From assembly GCF_041146795.1 (NCBI RefSeq), contig NC_135177.1, positions 24,030,560 through 24,094,559 of the forward strand: a stretch of 64,000 nucleotides of DNA, given 5' to 3'. This stretch comes from Maylandia zebra (lineage: Eukaryota > Chordata > Actinopteri > Cichliformes > Cichlidae). The notes under the pieces were generated by a model. That model was given only the letters and a program-made list of their open reading frames with translations, did not search any database and was not told where the DNA came from. Within the stretch, counting starts at the first letter, position 1. Each line of letters starts with the position of its first letter. The position numbers and the translations under genes were made by a program. Below, piece by piece: positions 36,388 through 48,202 of the stretch.

Positions 36388-37286
36388 ACAAAAGTGACAG
36401 TGTGTTAAATGCATGTTTGGATTATATTAAAGCTTTGTTACACACCTGGATCCACCTCTGTCTGATGAAGCTGCTCTGTTTGTGCAGCAATTGTGTCAAA
36501 CGTGATTGTAACATGGCTGCGTGCTGATGATTGGACTCACAAACAATGCCCCTACTAAAGCTGGAGCTTTCTTTTTTTTATTTCTGTATACAGATTCAAT
36601 GCTTTCCATAATCCTGTGAGAAATAAATCTTTTAAGAACATTTAATACTGACCTATGAATCATTCACACACAAAAGAGGCACCTAACTCAAAGGATGAAA
36701 CAGTGTTGTGTCCAAACATATCAGATTATTCTCAAAAAGCTTGTAGTTAAAAACTTCTTTTAGTGCAGTGTGTCCTTAAAAAAAATTAGAGGAAATTGGA
36801 CAAATGGAGGAGTGGTGGGTATAAAAAAAATCTACTGCAGATGAACAGTGTTTAAAAGTAATTTTCTTAAAAAACTAACAAATCCAGCAAAGACTTGACT
36901 TGGGACCTGAGAGGTCCTTCTGAATCCATCTGTTTGCTGAAGGGGCATCAGAAGTCTCAGCAGTTCTCGACGGCCACCGTTCCATTGTCTAAAGAAGGGA
37001 AATGGGGAAAAAGCTGAGGTATGCCAAATTAGACAAGAACTGGACTGAAAATCAGTGGAAACCGGTCTTACAGACTCACAAATCCAAATTTGAAATTTTT
37101 GGTTCAGATCATCACCACTTATGTTTACATGTGTTCCAGTAAATTGCTGCATCTATTTCACATTTTCAGAAAATATAAAGAAATTTCCTGTAATATGTGT
37201 TGTAATTTCACAAGGTTGTTTCATTTATTTATTTTCATTCAGTCACCTAAAGACGTTTATTTTTTTATTCTTTAGTTGAGATTAAG
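36388..37286. other. nop2 3'UTR and downstream gap
   Basis: After the nop2 stop, polyadenylation signals occur at 36426-36431 (ATTAAA) and near 36622 (AATAAA). Nothing else is recognised before the LINE tail. Confidence 0.55.
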
Positions 37287-40040
37287 GCAAGGCAAGGCAA
37301 GGCAAGTTTATTTGTATAGCACAATTCAACAACAAGGTGATTCAAAGTGCTTTACAGAGACATTAGAAACAAGAACAAATAAAAAGCATGATTTAAAATT
37401 GATTAAAACAAGCAAATAAACTAACTAACTAATTAACAAACAAACAAACAACAGTATATAAAATCAAAACAGATAAAATCAGAACAGTAGATAAAATCAG
37501 TAGTTAAATTTAAGTTTTGAAATTTAAGCTTAAAGTGTGGATTTGGTGCTTTATTCAAATGCAGCTGAGAACAGGTGAGTCTTCAACCTGGATTTAAATA
37601 AACTGAGTGTTTCAGCTGATCTGAGGCTTTCTGGGAGTTTGTTCCAGATATAAGGAGCATAAAAGCTGAATGCAGCTTCTCCGTGTCTGGTTCTGACTCT
37701 GGGAACTGATAAAAGACCGGATCCAGATGACCTGAGGGATCTGGATGGTTCATACTGGGTCAGGAGGTCATTGATGTATTTTGGTCCTAAACCATTCAGA
37801 GCTTTATAGGCCAGCATCAGAACTTTAAAGTCTATCCTCTGACGGACAGGCAGCCAGTGTAAGGACCTCAGAGCTGGACTGATGTGGTCCACTTTTTTGG
37901 TCTTAGTGAGGACTCGAGCAGCAGAGTTCTGAATGAGCTGTAGTTGTCTGACTGATTTTTTAGGTAGACCTGTAAAGATGCTGTTACAGTAATCAAGCCT
38001 ACTAAAGATGAATGCATGGACTAGTTTTTCCAGGTCCTGTTGAGACATCAGATCTTTTATCCTTGATATATTCTTGAGGTGATAGTAAGCTGACTTTGTT
38101 ATTGTCTTAATGTGTTTTTCTAAGTTTAGGTCTGCATCCATCACTACACCCAAATTTCTCGCCTGGTTTGTGGTTTTTAGATGTATAGATTGAAGTTCTC
38201 TGGTGACCTGTAATCGTTTTTCTTTGGTGCCAAAGACTATTACCTTAGTTTTGTTTTTGTTTAGCTGGAGAAAATTGTGGCACAACCAGTCATTGATTTC
38301 CTCAATGCATTTACCAAGAGCCTGTACAGGGCCTCGGTCTCCTGGTGACATTGTGATATATATTTGTGTGTCATCTGCATAGCTATGATAGTTTATTTTG
38401 TTGTTGTTTATAATCTGTGCCAGTGGGAGCATGTAGATGTTAAACAGAAGGGGTCCCAAGATGGAACCTTGGGGAACTCCACATGTGATACTTGTCTGCT
38501 CAGATGTGAAGTTACCTATTGATACAAAGTATTTCCTGTTTTCTACGTATGTTTTGAACCAGTTTAGTACAGTTCCTGAAAGACCTGTCCAGTTCTCCAG
38601 TCGTTTGAGTAATATGTTGTGGTCAACTGTATCAAATGCTGCACTGAGATCCAGTAAAACTAGGACTGACATTTTTCCACTGTCTGTATTCAGACATATG
38701 TCATTAAACACTTTGGTCAGAGCGGTTTCAGTGCTGTGGTTCTGTCTAAAACCTGACTGGAAGGCATCGTAGCAATTATTCTGTTTTAAGAAGTAACTGA
38801 GCTGTTGAGAAACTGCTTTTTCAATGATCTTACTTAAAAACGGGAGATTTGAGATCGGCCTGTAGTTGTTCATTTGTGTCTTGTCAAGATTGTCCTTTTT
38901 CAGTATAGGTTTGATTACAGCAGTTTTTAGTGATTCTGGAAACACACCTGATAATAAAGAAAAGTTGACGATCTGTAACAGGTCTGACTCTAAAGTCTTT
39001 GAGACCTTTTTGAAAAAACTTGTTGGCAGGACATCTAAACAGCAGGAGGAGGAGTTCAGTTGACCTAAGATGTCCTCCAGGTCTTTGCTGTTAATAGGTT
39101 GAAACTGTTTCATGGTGTTTAAACAGTTTTTTGGTGGACACAGTACATATCCTGGATCTGCTGTTGATGTACCAATTGCTTGTCTAATTTTTTGGATTTT
39201 TTCAGTGAAGAATTTGGCAAAGTCATTGCAGGCCATGGTCGAATGAAGTTCAGCTGCCACTGACACAGGAGGGTTTGTTAGCCTGTCAACTGTAGAAAAT
39301 AAGACCCGAGCATTATGGCTGTTTTTAGTGATGATGTCAGAGAAGTAGGACCTCCTTGCATTCCTCAGTTGTAAATTATAATTGTGAAGTTTCTCTTTAT
39401 AAATGTCATAATGAACCTGGAGGTTTGTTTTTCTCCATCTGCGCTCAGCTTTCCTACACTCTCTTTTTTCATTTTTCACCAGTGTGGAGTTTCTCCATGG
39501 AGACTTTTTCCTTCCAGAGATAACCTTCACCTTAATGGGAGCAATAGTGTCCATTACATTTAACATGTTAGCATTGAAGCTATTGACGAGCTCATTGACT
39601 GACCCTCTGGGCAGGTCAGGTGTTAATGGGAAGACCTGGTTAAAAATTGCACTACTGTGTTCAGTTATACACCGTTTTGTGATCACTGTTGTTGAGATAT
39701 TTGTGTGGGCTGAGATTTTACTTTCAAAGAAAACACAGTAATGATCAGACAGGCCCACATCAGACACAGTAACCTTTGAAATGCTCAGGCCTTTGGAGAT
39801 CAGTAGGTCAAGAGTGTGTCCTCTATTATGTGTGGCCTCTGTTACATGCTGAGTCAGCCCAAAGTTGCCCAGAGTGTTACTCAGGTCTTTAGTCCCTTTG
39901 TCCTGAGGGTTGTCCACATGAATGTTAAAATCCCCAGCAATAATTACACAGTCAAAATCAACACAGATCACAGACAGCAGTTCACTGAGGTCATTAAAAA
40001 AGTCTGTGCAGTATTTGGGAGGCCTGTAACTATAATATAG
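37287..40040 (-). mobile_element. L2-type LINE, 5'-truncated, long open frame
   Basis: A 2.75-kb non-LTR retrotransposon lies antisense to its neighbours. Its 3' end, on the left, has the L2-style tail (GCTATACAAATAAACTTGCC) followed by an AAGGC pentamer array at 37286-37305. The 5' end breaks off within the endonuclease near 40040, the ordinary result of incomplete reverse transcription. I found no unambiguous target duplication. An open frame of about 830 codons suggests a recent insertion. Clade (L2 within the CR1/L2 group) is assigned from the RT sequence style and tail. Confidence 0.85.
37551..40040 (-). CDS. LINE ORF2: partial endonuclease plus reverse transcriptase
   Basis: The open frame starts inside the apurinic-like endonuclease (YRPPKYCTDFF; GDFNIHVDNP; LSDHYCVFF) and runs through a complete reverse transcriptase: NNYRPISNLPFLSKIIEKAV, SVLVLLDLSAAFDTVDH, CGVPQGSILGPLLFNIYM and the catalytic YADDTQIY. 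A C-terminal region follows (RLDYCNSIFTGLPKKSV; LHWLPVRQRIDFK). It lacks the N-terminal part of the endonuclease, so the copy cannot be autonomous. The window frame opens at 40079 with 13 or so non-LINE codons from the flank. A real start codon for the element is not present. Confidence 0.85.
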   Translation of the reverse strand, partial: LYYSYRPPKYCTDFFNDLSELLSVICVDFDCVIIAGDFNIHVDNPQDKGTKDLSNTLGNFGLTQHVTEATHNRGHTLDLLISKGLSISKVTVSDVGLSDHYCVFFESKISAHTNISTTVITKRCITEHSSAIFNQVFPLTPDLPRGSVNELVNSFNANMLNVMDTIAPIKVKVISGRKKSPWRNSTLVKNEKRECRKAERRWRKTNLQVHYDIYKEKLHNYNLQLRNARRSYFSDIITKNSHNARVLFSTVDRLTNPPVSVAAELHSTMACNDFAKFFTEKIQKIRQAIGTSTADPGYVLCPPKNCLNTMKQFQPINSKDLEDILGQLNSSSCCLDVLPTSFFKKVSKTLESDLLQIVNFSLLSGVFPESLKTAVIKPILKKDNLDKTQMNNYRPISNLPFLSKIIEKAVSQQLSYFLKQNNCYDAFQSGFRQNHSTETALTKVFNDICLNTDSGKMSVLVLLDLSAAFDTVDHNILLKRLENWTGLSGTVLNWFKTYVENRKYFVSIGNFTSEQTSITCGVPQGSILGPLLFNIYMLPLAQIINNNKINYHSYADDTQIYITMSPGDRGPVQALGKCIEEINDWLCHNFLQLNKNKTKVIVFGTKEKRLQVTRELQSIHLKTTNQARNLGVVMDADLNLEKHIKTITKSAYYHLKNISRIKDLMSQQDLEKLVHAFIFSRLDYCNSIFTGLPKKSVRQLQLIQNSAARVLTKTKKVDHISPALRSLHWLPVRQRIDFKVLMLAYKALNGLGPKYINDLLTQYEPSRSLRSSGSGLLSVPRVRTRHGEAAFSFYAPYIWNKLPESLRSAETLSLFKSRLKTHLFSAAFE

Positions 40041-40279
40041 ATTAACTATAATAACCTTGATAAAAATACAAAAGACCATCTCTAAACGGAGTACATCTTG
40101 GACGCTCTTGCATACCTGTTATTGTTTATTACCTATATGATAATTTGAGTATTACACCTGTAATTGGCCGTACTTTGGATGGCAGTTGATTCTTCCTTCG
40201 GTGTTGGGTGCGCTCTGGAGATAACCAATCAGATCAGCTCTATCTCGGTCCGGAAGCTGTGTTGTTTACATTTTCCAAG
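40041..40279 (+). promoter_or_regulatory. ing4 promoter and 5'UTR
   Basis: Only about 240 bp separate the LINE break point from the ing4 ATG. A YY1-type element, CCAAGATGGCGGC, overlaps the start codon (40275-40287), a common arrangement in TATA-less housekeeping promoters. No TATA box is seen. Confidence 0.55.
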
Positions 40280-43200
40280 ATGGCGGCGGGAATGTATTTG
40301 GAGCATTATTTGGACAGTAAGTGAATTTGCATGTGTTTCTGACGCATTGAAAAACATTCTTAGTCGTTTTATAGTTTAATTTCTTTGTGTAGTGTATCTC
40401 CTGATCAGCTTCAGCGCGGAAGGGAATGTTCTAACGGTTTCCTAACGGTTAGCGGTTTAGGCTCAGTCTATTTGCTGGAATAGCGCGTCGCAAGGGAGCA
40501 AAGAAAGGCTCGCAAGCATCCTGTATTGCCACTACTGGCACAAGTTAAATGCAGTTAGCATTCATAGTCAGCTGTATTTGTGCCACTTGTTGTTTAATGG
40601 GGTGCTTGAGAATTTTAAAGCTTAACCGAAAAAGCATCACTTCAGACATTAGATTGAGCTAGCCAGTGTTGTTATTTCATTGTTTCGTGTTGATGTCTTA
40701 AAAATCTTTGTTCTCCTGCCTTCCTGCCACACCAGGCATAGAAAACCTGCCCTTCGAGTTGCAGAGGAACTTTAATTTGATGAGGGATCTAGATCAACGC
40801 ACAGAGGGTAAGCTCAGTGAACACGGATCTTCATTAACCCACAAAACACGGTCCTTAAATGGAGGTAAATGGGTTACCCCCACACAGGGACCCCAACGAA
40901 AGTCCGAGGAATCATTAGATTACTAACGAAAAAAAGCCCCTAATTATTATTATTATTATTATTATTATTTGTCTTGTTCTTCTTTAACACTTGGATGTAT
41001 TTTTATTTAGTGCTCTTACATTGACACAGCTCGAACCCTATCTTAATGTGTGATGAGGAGTCACATAATAACATTTTTAAGTCATCTTTATTTAAATATT
41101 ATTTTTAAACCCCAAAACAAATAAATGATCAAAATAAAATAAATAAAAATAATATTAATAATAATAACAATAATAATTATACAGAGTGAAAACAATTAGG
41201 TGTGTTATTATGTATTTATATGTGCTAAGCAAAAACATTTTTAAAGGTTTGGTTGTGGTTAGTGCTGTCTACTTACAGCAAGTAGGTCCTGGGTTTAAAT
41301 CCAGTTGAAGTCCTTCTGCCTGAAGTTTACATGTTCTCCTCGTACTTGTATGGGTTCTCTCCGGGTGCTTTGACGTCTTCCCACAGTTCAAAGACATGCA
41401 TGGAGTTAGATTAATTGGTGATTCTAAATTTGTTGTCCGTCTGTCAGTGTTGTGCTGGGTGTATCCTGCTTTTGGCAGCTGGGATAGGCTCAAGCCACCC
41501 CAGCAACCAGAAACAGATAAGGAGAAGAAGATGAATGTATAGAACCCAAAAGTTTATTAACATTTTTGAAGCCTTAAGATCATAATTTACTGTTTTAGGT
41601 TGCTGGTTTTATGCTTGTTAAATAAGAAAACTGAATATCCAATTGTGTTATTTTCAAAAACATTTTGACTTATTTGTGTGAGGTATTAAAATTATCTTTG
41701 TAATTACAGACAGCGTTGTTTAGAAGTTCTTCTCATCTTTTTTTTTTTTTATTATTTTTTTTATTTTTGTTTAGATCTTAAAGGCCAGATAGACTCTCTG
41801 GCTAAAGAATACACTGCCAATGCCCGGACTCTCTCCTCTGAGCAAAAGCTGTCCATACTGAGGCAGATCCAGCAGTCATACAGTAAATGCAAGGAGTTTG
41901 GAGATGACAAGGTGCAGCTGGCCATGCAGACCTATGAAATGGTTGGTATCTTAGAAAATAAACATATTTTAGATACATGTTTATTGGGAGAAAATAACTT
42001 GAAAAATACACTGCCCTGTATTTAAGTAAGCATGGCCTGAATTTTGTGTAGGTGGATAAACACATCAGACGTCTGGACACGGATCTGGCTCGGTTTGAGG
42101 CTGACCTGAAGGAAAAGCAAATCGAGAGCACAGACTATGATTCCACCTCTAGTAAGGGGAAGAAAGGTGGGTTAACACTGTATTTGCCCACAGTTATGTG
42201 CTCAGTTAAGTAAATCCAAACTCAATATAATGCGTGTCTTGCATGCTTTTGTAATCCCAGGAGATTCCAGGCAAAAGGAGAAGAAGGCAGCTAAAACGAG
42301 GTCTAAAGTGAAGAGTTCAGATGAAGACAGCAGTCCTAAGAGTGCACAGAAGAAAGTGAAACTCCTTCAGCCGTACGTTGTGCATTGTTTTGCTTTTGAT
42401 GGTCTTGTCATTGTTGTTTTTTTTTCCTTTTAAGTTAGTGTCATACTCTTTTTCTCACATACAACATTTTTTAATCATCAGAGGAGAATTCAACAGCCCT
42501 TCTTCCAACTTTGGGAACGTGCACCCATCCGATGTGCTGGATATGCCAGTGGACCCCAACGAGCCCACCTATTGCCTATGTCATCAGGTCTCCTATGGCG
42601 AGATGATCGGCTGTGACAACACTGATGTGAGTTTTGTATTAAAATGCCCTCTTACAGTCAATCAGAGGACACATGAGATTGGTATGGACATTTACATTTA
42701 ATGTTGATGAATGTGTGTTGTCGTTTGTACAGTGAACCTGCTTAGAAAATTATAAAATTTGAAAGGGTACATGGTTTAGAGCACAAGTAATGATTCAGTA
42801 AAAGGACTAGATGTTATAGTCCCTGATAATGCATTTCTTTGAATGGAGAGAATCTTGAGGAAAGGCAGCCCAGGAACTTTACCAGCAACACATATCGTTG
42901 TGTGCCTCAACTTTTTTGTATTGTATTGTATCTTTATTTCAGACATATACAGAAAAAAAAAACTTTCGGTCTTTTACCCAAGCAAATCTGCAATTTTTTG
43001 GTAGATTAGAGATTTGATCTAGATTATCATATTAAGATTTGGGACACATCGTCAGTAGTGGACCTTGGATTCATCAGGTGTTTCGCCCATTATCACTAGA
43101 CACCCTCGTCCAATGAGGGCCTACCAGGGTTGCTCAGGCCACGGAGTGTGTCACTAGTTTATGTTAAATTGTTATTTCTCTTCTTCTTTCTTCTGTTTAG

Positions 43201-46200
43201 TTTTCTACAGTTTATTTTCTCCTATCTATTCACTGCAACTGAGAAATAATACTTACCTCTTTAGCATTTATGGAGCCTCACTTCTTCAAAGGGATAGAAA
43301 AGGTGATAGAGAGAAGTAAGAGAAAAGGGACAAGATAGGAGAGAGCAGAGAGGAGAGCCGGAAGGGGGACGCACGATCTGGCTTCCCACACCTCCCTGCC
43401 GGATCGGGCTGTACGCTCTTCCTCCCTACTGCCTCCTAGAAAAGGGAAGAAGAGCGGAATATTTTCTTTTCTCTCACAGTTAGCGGGACTGCCTTTGCTG
43501 CCCAAGTGAAGTCAGCCCTTTTTAACTGGTCCTCTCAGCAGTGTTAGCTAATTCTCTTATAGCCTGTCATTGTGCCTGTCTGATCCCAATCTCTCTAAGC
43601 AGTTTTGCTGTTGTACTGGCAACAAAGCCCCTGCACCCCAATTCCACCGGGCGCACCTTGATCTTCCAACTTCTGTCCTCTGCTTCAGCTGCCAAGTTGG
43701 CATACTGCAGCTTCTTACGCTCAAATGCTTCCTCGATTGCTTCCTCCCATGGTACCGTCAGCTCAATGACGTACGCAAGTTTTTGGGAGTTAGACCAAAC
43801 GATAAGGTCTGGTCGCAGAGCACAACCAAATCAATTTTATAACCCACTTCAAGTGTCATAATATAAAGGCAAATCATACAGAGTAACAGAAACAAGAACT
43901 GGTGTTCTGAACGCTTTATATATTTTCTGGTGTTTTCTGGCTCTTTTCACTGAAGAAAAGAGCATTTCTGTGTAAACACACAAAGGAGGCTGGACCACAG
44001 AGAGTCTTGGGATGCTTTCTTTGCAGTTGCTTCATTTAGCTTGTGACAGTTGTCTTTTGGCATAAGATGAAATGTCCCTTTTTATTGTCTTTACTGAACT
44101 TGAGAGGGAGATGGCCGGTTGTTTGGGTTCAATGTGCTGTCCTTATCCACATATCCACTGATACCATTTTGTTTGGCAATAACAAAATTAAATATATTAA
44201 TGATTGCCCACTTTTATTTGAGTTTTGTTCTGCTGTTTCAATACGAACCAAATTAAAAGAGGTTTGGTTATAGTGAAATACTCACACACATCCCTCTGAT
44301 GTCCTCGGAACCACCAAACACAGGGAAACAGTTTTTTTTTTTCATTTAGTGCTTATGGTCCGTATATTTTTAACTTGGCGGCAGTTACATGTGTTTGTTT
44401 TAACCAGTTACAGTATGTCAGGGTTCGTACGGGTGCTTGAAATCCTTGAAAATGCTTGAATTTTAATGTTGTCTTTTCAAGGTTTGAAAAGTGCTTGAAT
44501 TTCAGATGTGGTGCTTAAAAGTGCTTGAAAGTGTAACTGTATTTCATTCACCACAAATAACTATCTGATTGAACAGTTTTCTTATCAGATAGAGAAATAA
44601 AATGAGTCGCAAAATGTAGAGGCAAAATTTCCCCGCCTGGCTGCCTTGTGTCTGTTTCAATATGTGACCCCGCCCCTCCCTCGGACAGTCGGGGATGTGT
44701 GCGCTAACATACCTGTTGGTCGTTGTTTTAATAAGTGTTTGATGGAAAACAACAATGGCGGAGTTTGCGCTCTCCAGTCGCATGATAGGTGAGTCCTAGT
44801 AAATAATTTTCCAGTACGTGTACGTTACACATGCTATTTTTAAAAAATTATGATTATTATTTTGCTAGCTATCAAACTCGCTGGAGAAATGATTGAAACG
44901 CACTGAGTGTGATGCAGTATGGCAGCGCTATTATGGAATATGCTGTGAACTTAGCTAACATTACTTAGCAGTCATATGAGTTAATTTACTCAAGTGAAAG
45001 CTTTAAACATTAGCCTGATACATAACTAGCTAACTTGGCTTTCTGGTTAACCCTCTGGGGTCGACAGACCCAGAGTCTCCATTTCAACTTGGGTCGAACG
45101 TGCGGACTTCAAACTATATACCAGTGTTTAAATTGTGTTGATAGGCCACGTAAAACCGATGTTTTTTGTTTTTAATAAAACAGTGGCGTTTACTCCAGGA
45201 AGAAACGGTAAAAACGGCCTTTTCTAAGGAGAGCGCTAGCAAACACGCTTTGATTGTGAGTGAAAAACAACAGTCATTGGTGAAAAAAGAAAAAACACTC
45301 CTTCCCTATTGGTGGAAAAATGTACCACGTCGACCAATCAAAAAAAATGATATGGCAACATGTGGCATTTGGTTGTTTGGGAAGAGAGGGAAGTTTTAGG
45401 AGTGAGCGAAAGAGAGAGAGAGACAGTTTTGATACATGAGAAATTTGTGAGGTTTACCGTGTTTGGAGTCTCATGTTAGTGTGTTGTCTTGTGTAGTTAG
45501 TGTGTAGTGTAGTCGTTGTTTTGTTTTGTGTGTCAGTTCTACTAGTGAATGTGACAGTAGCTGCAAAAAAGCCACCAAAGGCAGATTGCAGTGTAAACGC
45601 TGTGTGACACACCTGCTGTCAGACCTGCAGGTTTATCCCTGTACTGTTCTCATCTGTGTTATAGTGGACACAAACTATTTTTTGGAGTTGCATAAATAAT
45701 TTTTGTGCCTTCTTATTTGATGCAGAACACCTGATTGTTCTGTAAATAGTTTGAAATGGTTACATAAAAACCATCTCAGCCTTGGCTGCATTTTTAGGTA
45801 AATAGTACAATATAACTTTTTTGTTTGCAAAACCTGTGCATATTTTTAAAAATGTACAATTTCTATTTGCATTTCAAGTTATGAAAATGATTCGTTAAAC
45901 ATGCCTGTGGTTTTTGCAGTCAAAAATATCACTTTCTACTCATATTTTAAATTTTGTCTGAATTTAGATAAATTGTGCTGATACAGTTTGTCAAAATGAG
46001 AAAATAACAGATTGGCAAGATAAACAGTTTTTAAAGTTGAAATATAGAGGCCAAATCAAAAGTAGTCAAAAACGGCCAATTATACCCTGGACCCCAGCTT
46101 TTTGGAGTATTTGAAATAATGGTAATATGAAGGACCGATCCATATGGTCACAAAGAATAGCCACTTGTTTCTGTGCCATCAGTTCCCCGGCTTTCATTCA

Positions 46201-48202
46201 AAATGTGTTTATCTTCAGCACCTGCACATTAAACTACTTAAAACTCATACATGTCTTCAAGCTCACACCGAGACCTGTGGGGCACAATCAGCCACTGAGA
46301 CAGTACACACATTTATATGTGTATTTGTATATGAATATTTCATACTTTAAGGCTGCCTGTTTATTTAAGGGAGATGAACAAAATACATTGGAATTGTACA
46401 TAATAATATCACAGATGATAAATTCAATAGATTTTAAGTAGATGCTTGTGCATTCTTAAAGTCTTATATGTTGAATTGAACTATGTTATCTGAAAAGCTT
46501 GAAAAGGGACCTTGAAAGTGCTTAAAAAGTGCTTGAATTTGACCCTGAAAAAGACGTATGAACCCTGGTATGTGGAAAGCTTTTTTTTCCAAGATGTCTG
46601 GTCTTGTCAGTTTTTAGCTTATTCTACAGGGGAAGAATGTTCATAATCAGACACATCAAGGAAAGGAGCATAAAAAAGAGAAGAAAATGAGGCTGCATTA
46701 AAAAAATACAGCAGCTGCTTTAGTAGTTTATACCTGTTCAGCTGTTCATTAATGCAAAGAACTAATTAGCCAGCCAATGACAGCAACTCAATGCACGTAG
46801 CTAAAAGTGCTTGCTCATAGGGGGTCATATGATTGTTGGGTTTTTCTCTGTATCTATGAAGCGCCTTGAGGCGACTTATGTTTGGCGCTATATATATAGA
46901 CACAAGAATTTCACTCACATGTGCTGTACCAATGTACCTGCACATGTGATGTGACAATAAAAGTGATTTGATTTGATATATAAATAAAATTGAATTGAAT
47001 ATGGTCAAGGACCTGCTGAAGTTCCATCTGAGCATCAGAATGTGGAAGAAAGTTGAATTAAGTGATTTGGAATGTGACATCATCACCATCGTGGAGCTTC
47101 ATGGATATGCAGCTGACAAATCTGCAGCAACTGTGTGACGCTATCATGTCATTTCGGACCAAAATCTCTGAGAACGTAATCAACACCTTGTCTTTGTGCC
47201 ACAAAGAACTAAGCAGCTCTGACGGCAAAAAGAGGTCTAACTTGGTACTAGCAAGGCCTACCTATTAAAGTGTCTGGTGAGTGCACATTTATGCAATAAA
47301 GGCAAAGCCAGAGGATTGTGGAAAGTGGTTTAATATGTAGTAAATCACCTTCTAGTTCTAATTTCCTGTTACTTATTTGCTTATAATGGCGTTTTAAGTG
47401 GATGGAGCCCTGCTATTATCAGATTTAAAGAGCCATCTGTACATCTTAACAAAGGAAGAGAGGTTGCATTTGGAAGTGAGTAAATGACAGTGTGTCCCTT
47501 TGTGACATTTAATAAAGCACACAAAATGTGGTACCTTCACTGGTCCCTTTAATGAAGGAATGATATTATTTATTTTAATATCAATAAATACCATCCACAT
47601 ATCAAAAAAGGTCACGACAGTATAATTGTATCATACAGAGCTGACTCTGCGAGCATTAAATCAGATTAATAATAAAAAATAGAAGCTGAAATGGTATTAT
47701 GTGTCTGTTATACTTTATAAAGTGCATGTACAGGCTCTCTCTTACATACATTTCCAAGATGCTAACCATAAATTAAGGTGCTGCAGCCCGGTGCCTCGCT
47801 GTGTGGATAAGGTCACAGATGGCAGTGTGACTGATTTATTAGCAGAAGCCACACTGTGAATATTACATGTGATGGCTCTTTTTGAACAGATTGTTCTCCA
47901 TCATGTGTTCTAGAAAAATTTGATTTTTGTCTGTCCCAACTGCTTCACTTGCACAACACTTACCAGTATTTTGTCTGTTTTTGTTTTTTTCCAGTGCTCC
48001 ATTGAGTGGTTCCATTTCGCATGTGTGGGGCTGACAACCAAACCGAGAGGCAAATGGTAAACAAAACTAAAAGAAATTGAGACTGTGATCTAATTTCACA
48101 AATGTGTTCAATAAGAGTGTTGAAAGTGTGCACCCTCACCACTCTTCATTTATGCTATGCAGGTACTGTCCACGGTGCTCTCAGGACAGAAAGAGGAAGT
48201 GA
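40280..48202 (+). CDS. ing4: Inhibitor of growth protein 4
   Basis: Ing4 reads histone H3K4me3 and is a subunit of the HBO1 acetyltransferase complex in the nucleus. Eight exons join in frame to 249 residues, the same length as human ING4: 40280-40316, 40736-40807, 41775-41941, 42052-42166, 42261-42372, 42482-42626, 47995-48056, 48163-48202. The N-terminal ING helical dimerisation domain is clear ([40 protein letters not shown]). A basic, Ser-rich nuclear-localisation segment follows in exon 5. A C-terminal PHD finger ([40 protein letters not shown]) is split across exons 6-8 by a 5.4-kb intron. All PHD zinc ligands (C4HC3) are present. AATAAA at 48525-48530 gives a 3'UTR of about 330 bp. Confidence 0.97.
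40943..40968. repeat. (ATT)n microsatellite in ing4 intron 2
   Basis: About nine ATT units. The surrounding 41040-41220 is strongly AT-rich. Confidence 0.9.
41225..41540 (+). repeat. Teleost interspersed repeat, sense copy
   Basis: In order the copy reads GGTCCTGGGTTTAAATCCAG, TTTACATGTTCTCCTCGTAC, GGGTTCTCTCCGGGTGCTTT, CCCACAGTTCAAAGACATGC, ATTAATTGGTGATTCTAAAT and GGCAGCTGGGATAGGCTC, ending near GATAAGGAGAAGAAGATGAA. This is a ubiquitous ray-finned fish repeat; a diverged antisense copy is at 24130-24345. I am not sure of its class. Confidence 0.7.
42627..43540. other. ing4 intron 6, left part
   Basis: No gene is seen. A TATTGTATTGTATC-type tract near 42920-42940 and the phrase ACACCCTCGTCCAATGAGGG (43101-43120) look like LINE non-coding debris linked to the fragment that follows. 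Confidence 0.4.
43545..43835 (-). mobile_element. LINE fragment with restriction-like endonuclease (REL) end
   Basis: On the minus strand the region reads [40 protein letters not shown] and [15 protein letters not shown]. The RPD...IELTVPWE pattern is the PD-(D/E)xK-like nuclease found at the C-terminus of REL-type non-LTR retrotransposons and related fish ORFs. Only this end is present. The frame is open over about 95 codons. Confidence 0.6.
44419..46567. mobile_element. Composite DNA transposon with long terminal inverted repeats
   Basis: The outer ends are CAGGGTTCGTACG at 44419 and, reversed, CAGGGTTCATACG ending at 46567. Both are followed by sub-terminal runs rich in GTGCTTGAA/TTCAAGCAC motifs. 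A 6-bp direct repeat GTATGT flanks it (44413-44418, 46568-46573). An internal ATGGCGGAGTTTGCGCTC start with a GT donor near 44790 resembles a transposase first exon. A second element appears inserted within it (see 45053-46104). I cannot assign the superfamily with confidence. Confidence 0.7.
45053..46104. mobile_element. Nested piggyBac-like element, decayed
   Basis: The left end is TTAACCCTCTGGGGTC, fitting piggyBac ends (TTAA target, CCCTCTGGGG terminus). The right end CTGGACCCCAG is its approximate complement but the outer bases and second TTAA are lost. The interior has no intact transposase frame. Boundary and class are tentative. Confidence 0.45.
46855..47000 (+). repeat. LINE/SINE tail with a second retro-tail inserted in it
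   Basis: A GAAGCGCCTTGAGGCGACT tail, as at 21475, is interrupted after GCGCTATATATA by a different tail (CAAGAATTTCACTCACATG, then GACAATAAAAGTGATTTG) and resumes as TATATAAATAAAATTGAATT. The host tail is older than the inserted one. Confidence 0.6.
47001..47994. other. ing4 intron 6, right part
   Basis: No feature recognised. Short open frames here show no domain. Confidence 0.5.

Noticed and set aside
38437-40040. Plus-strand frames across the LINE
   Set aside because: They are shadows of the minus-strand reverse-transcriptase frame.
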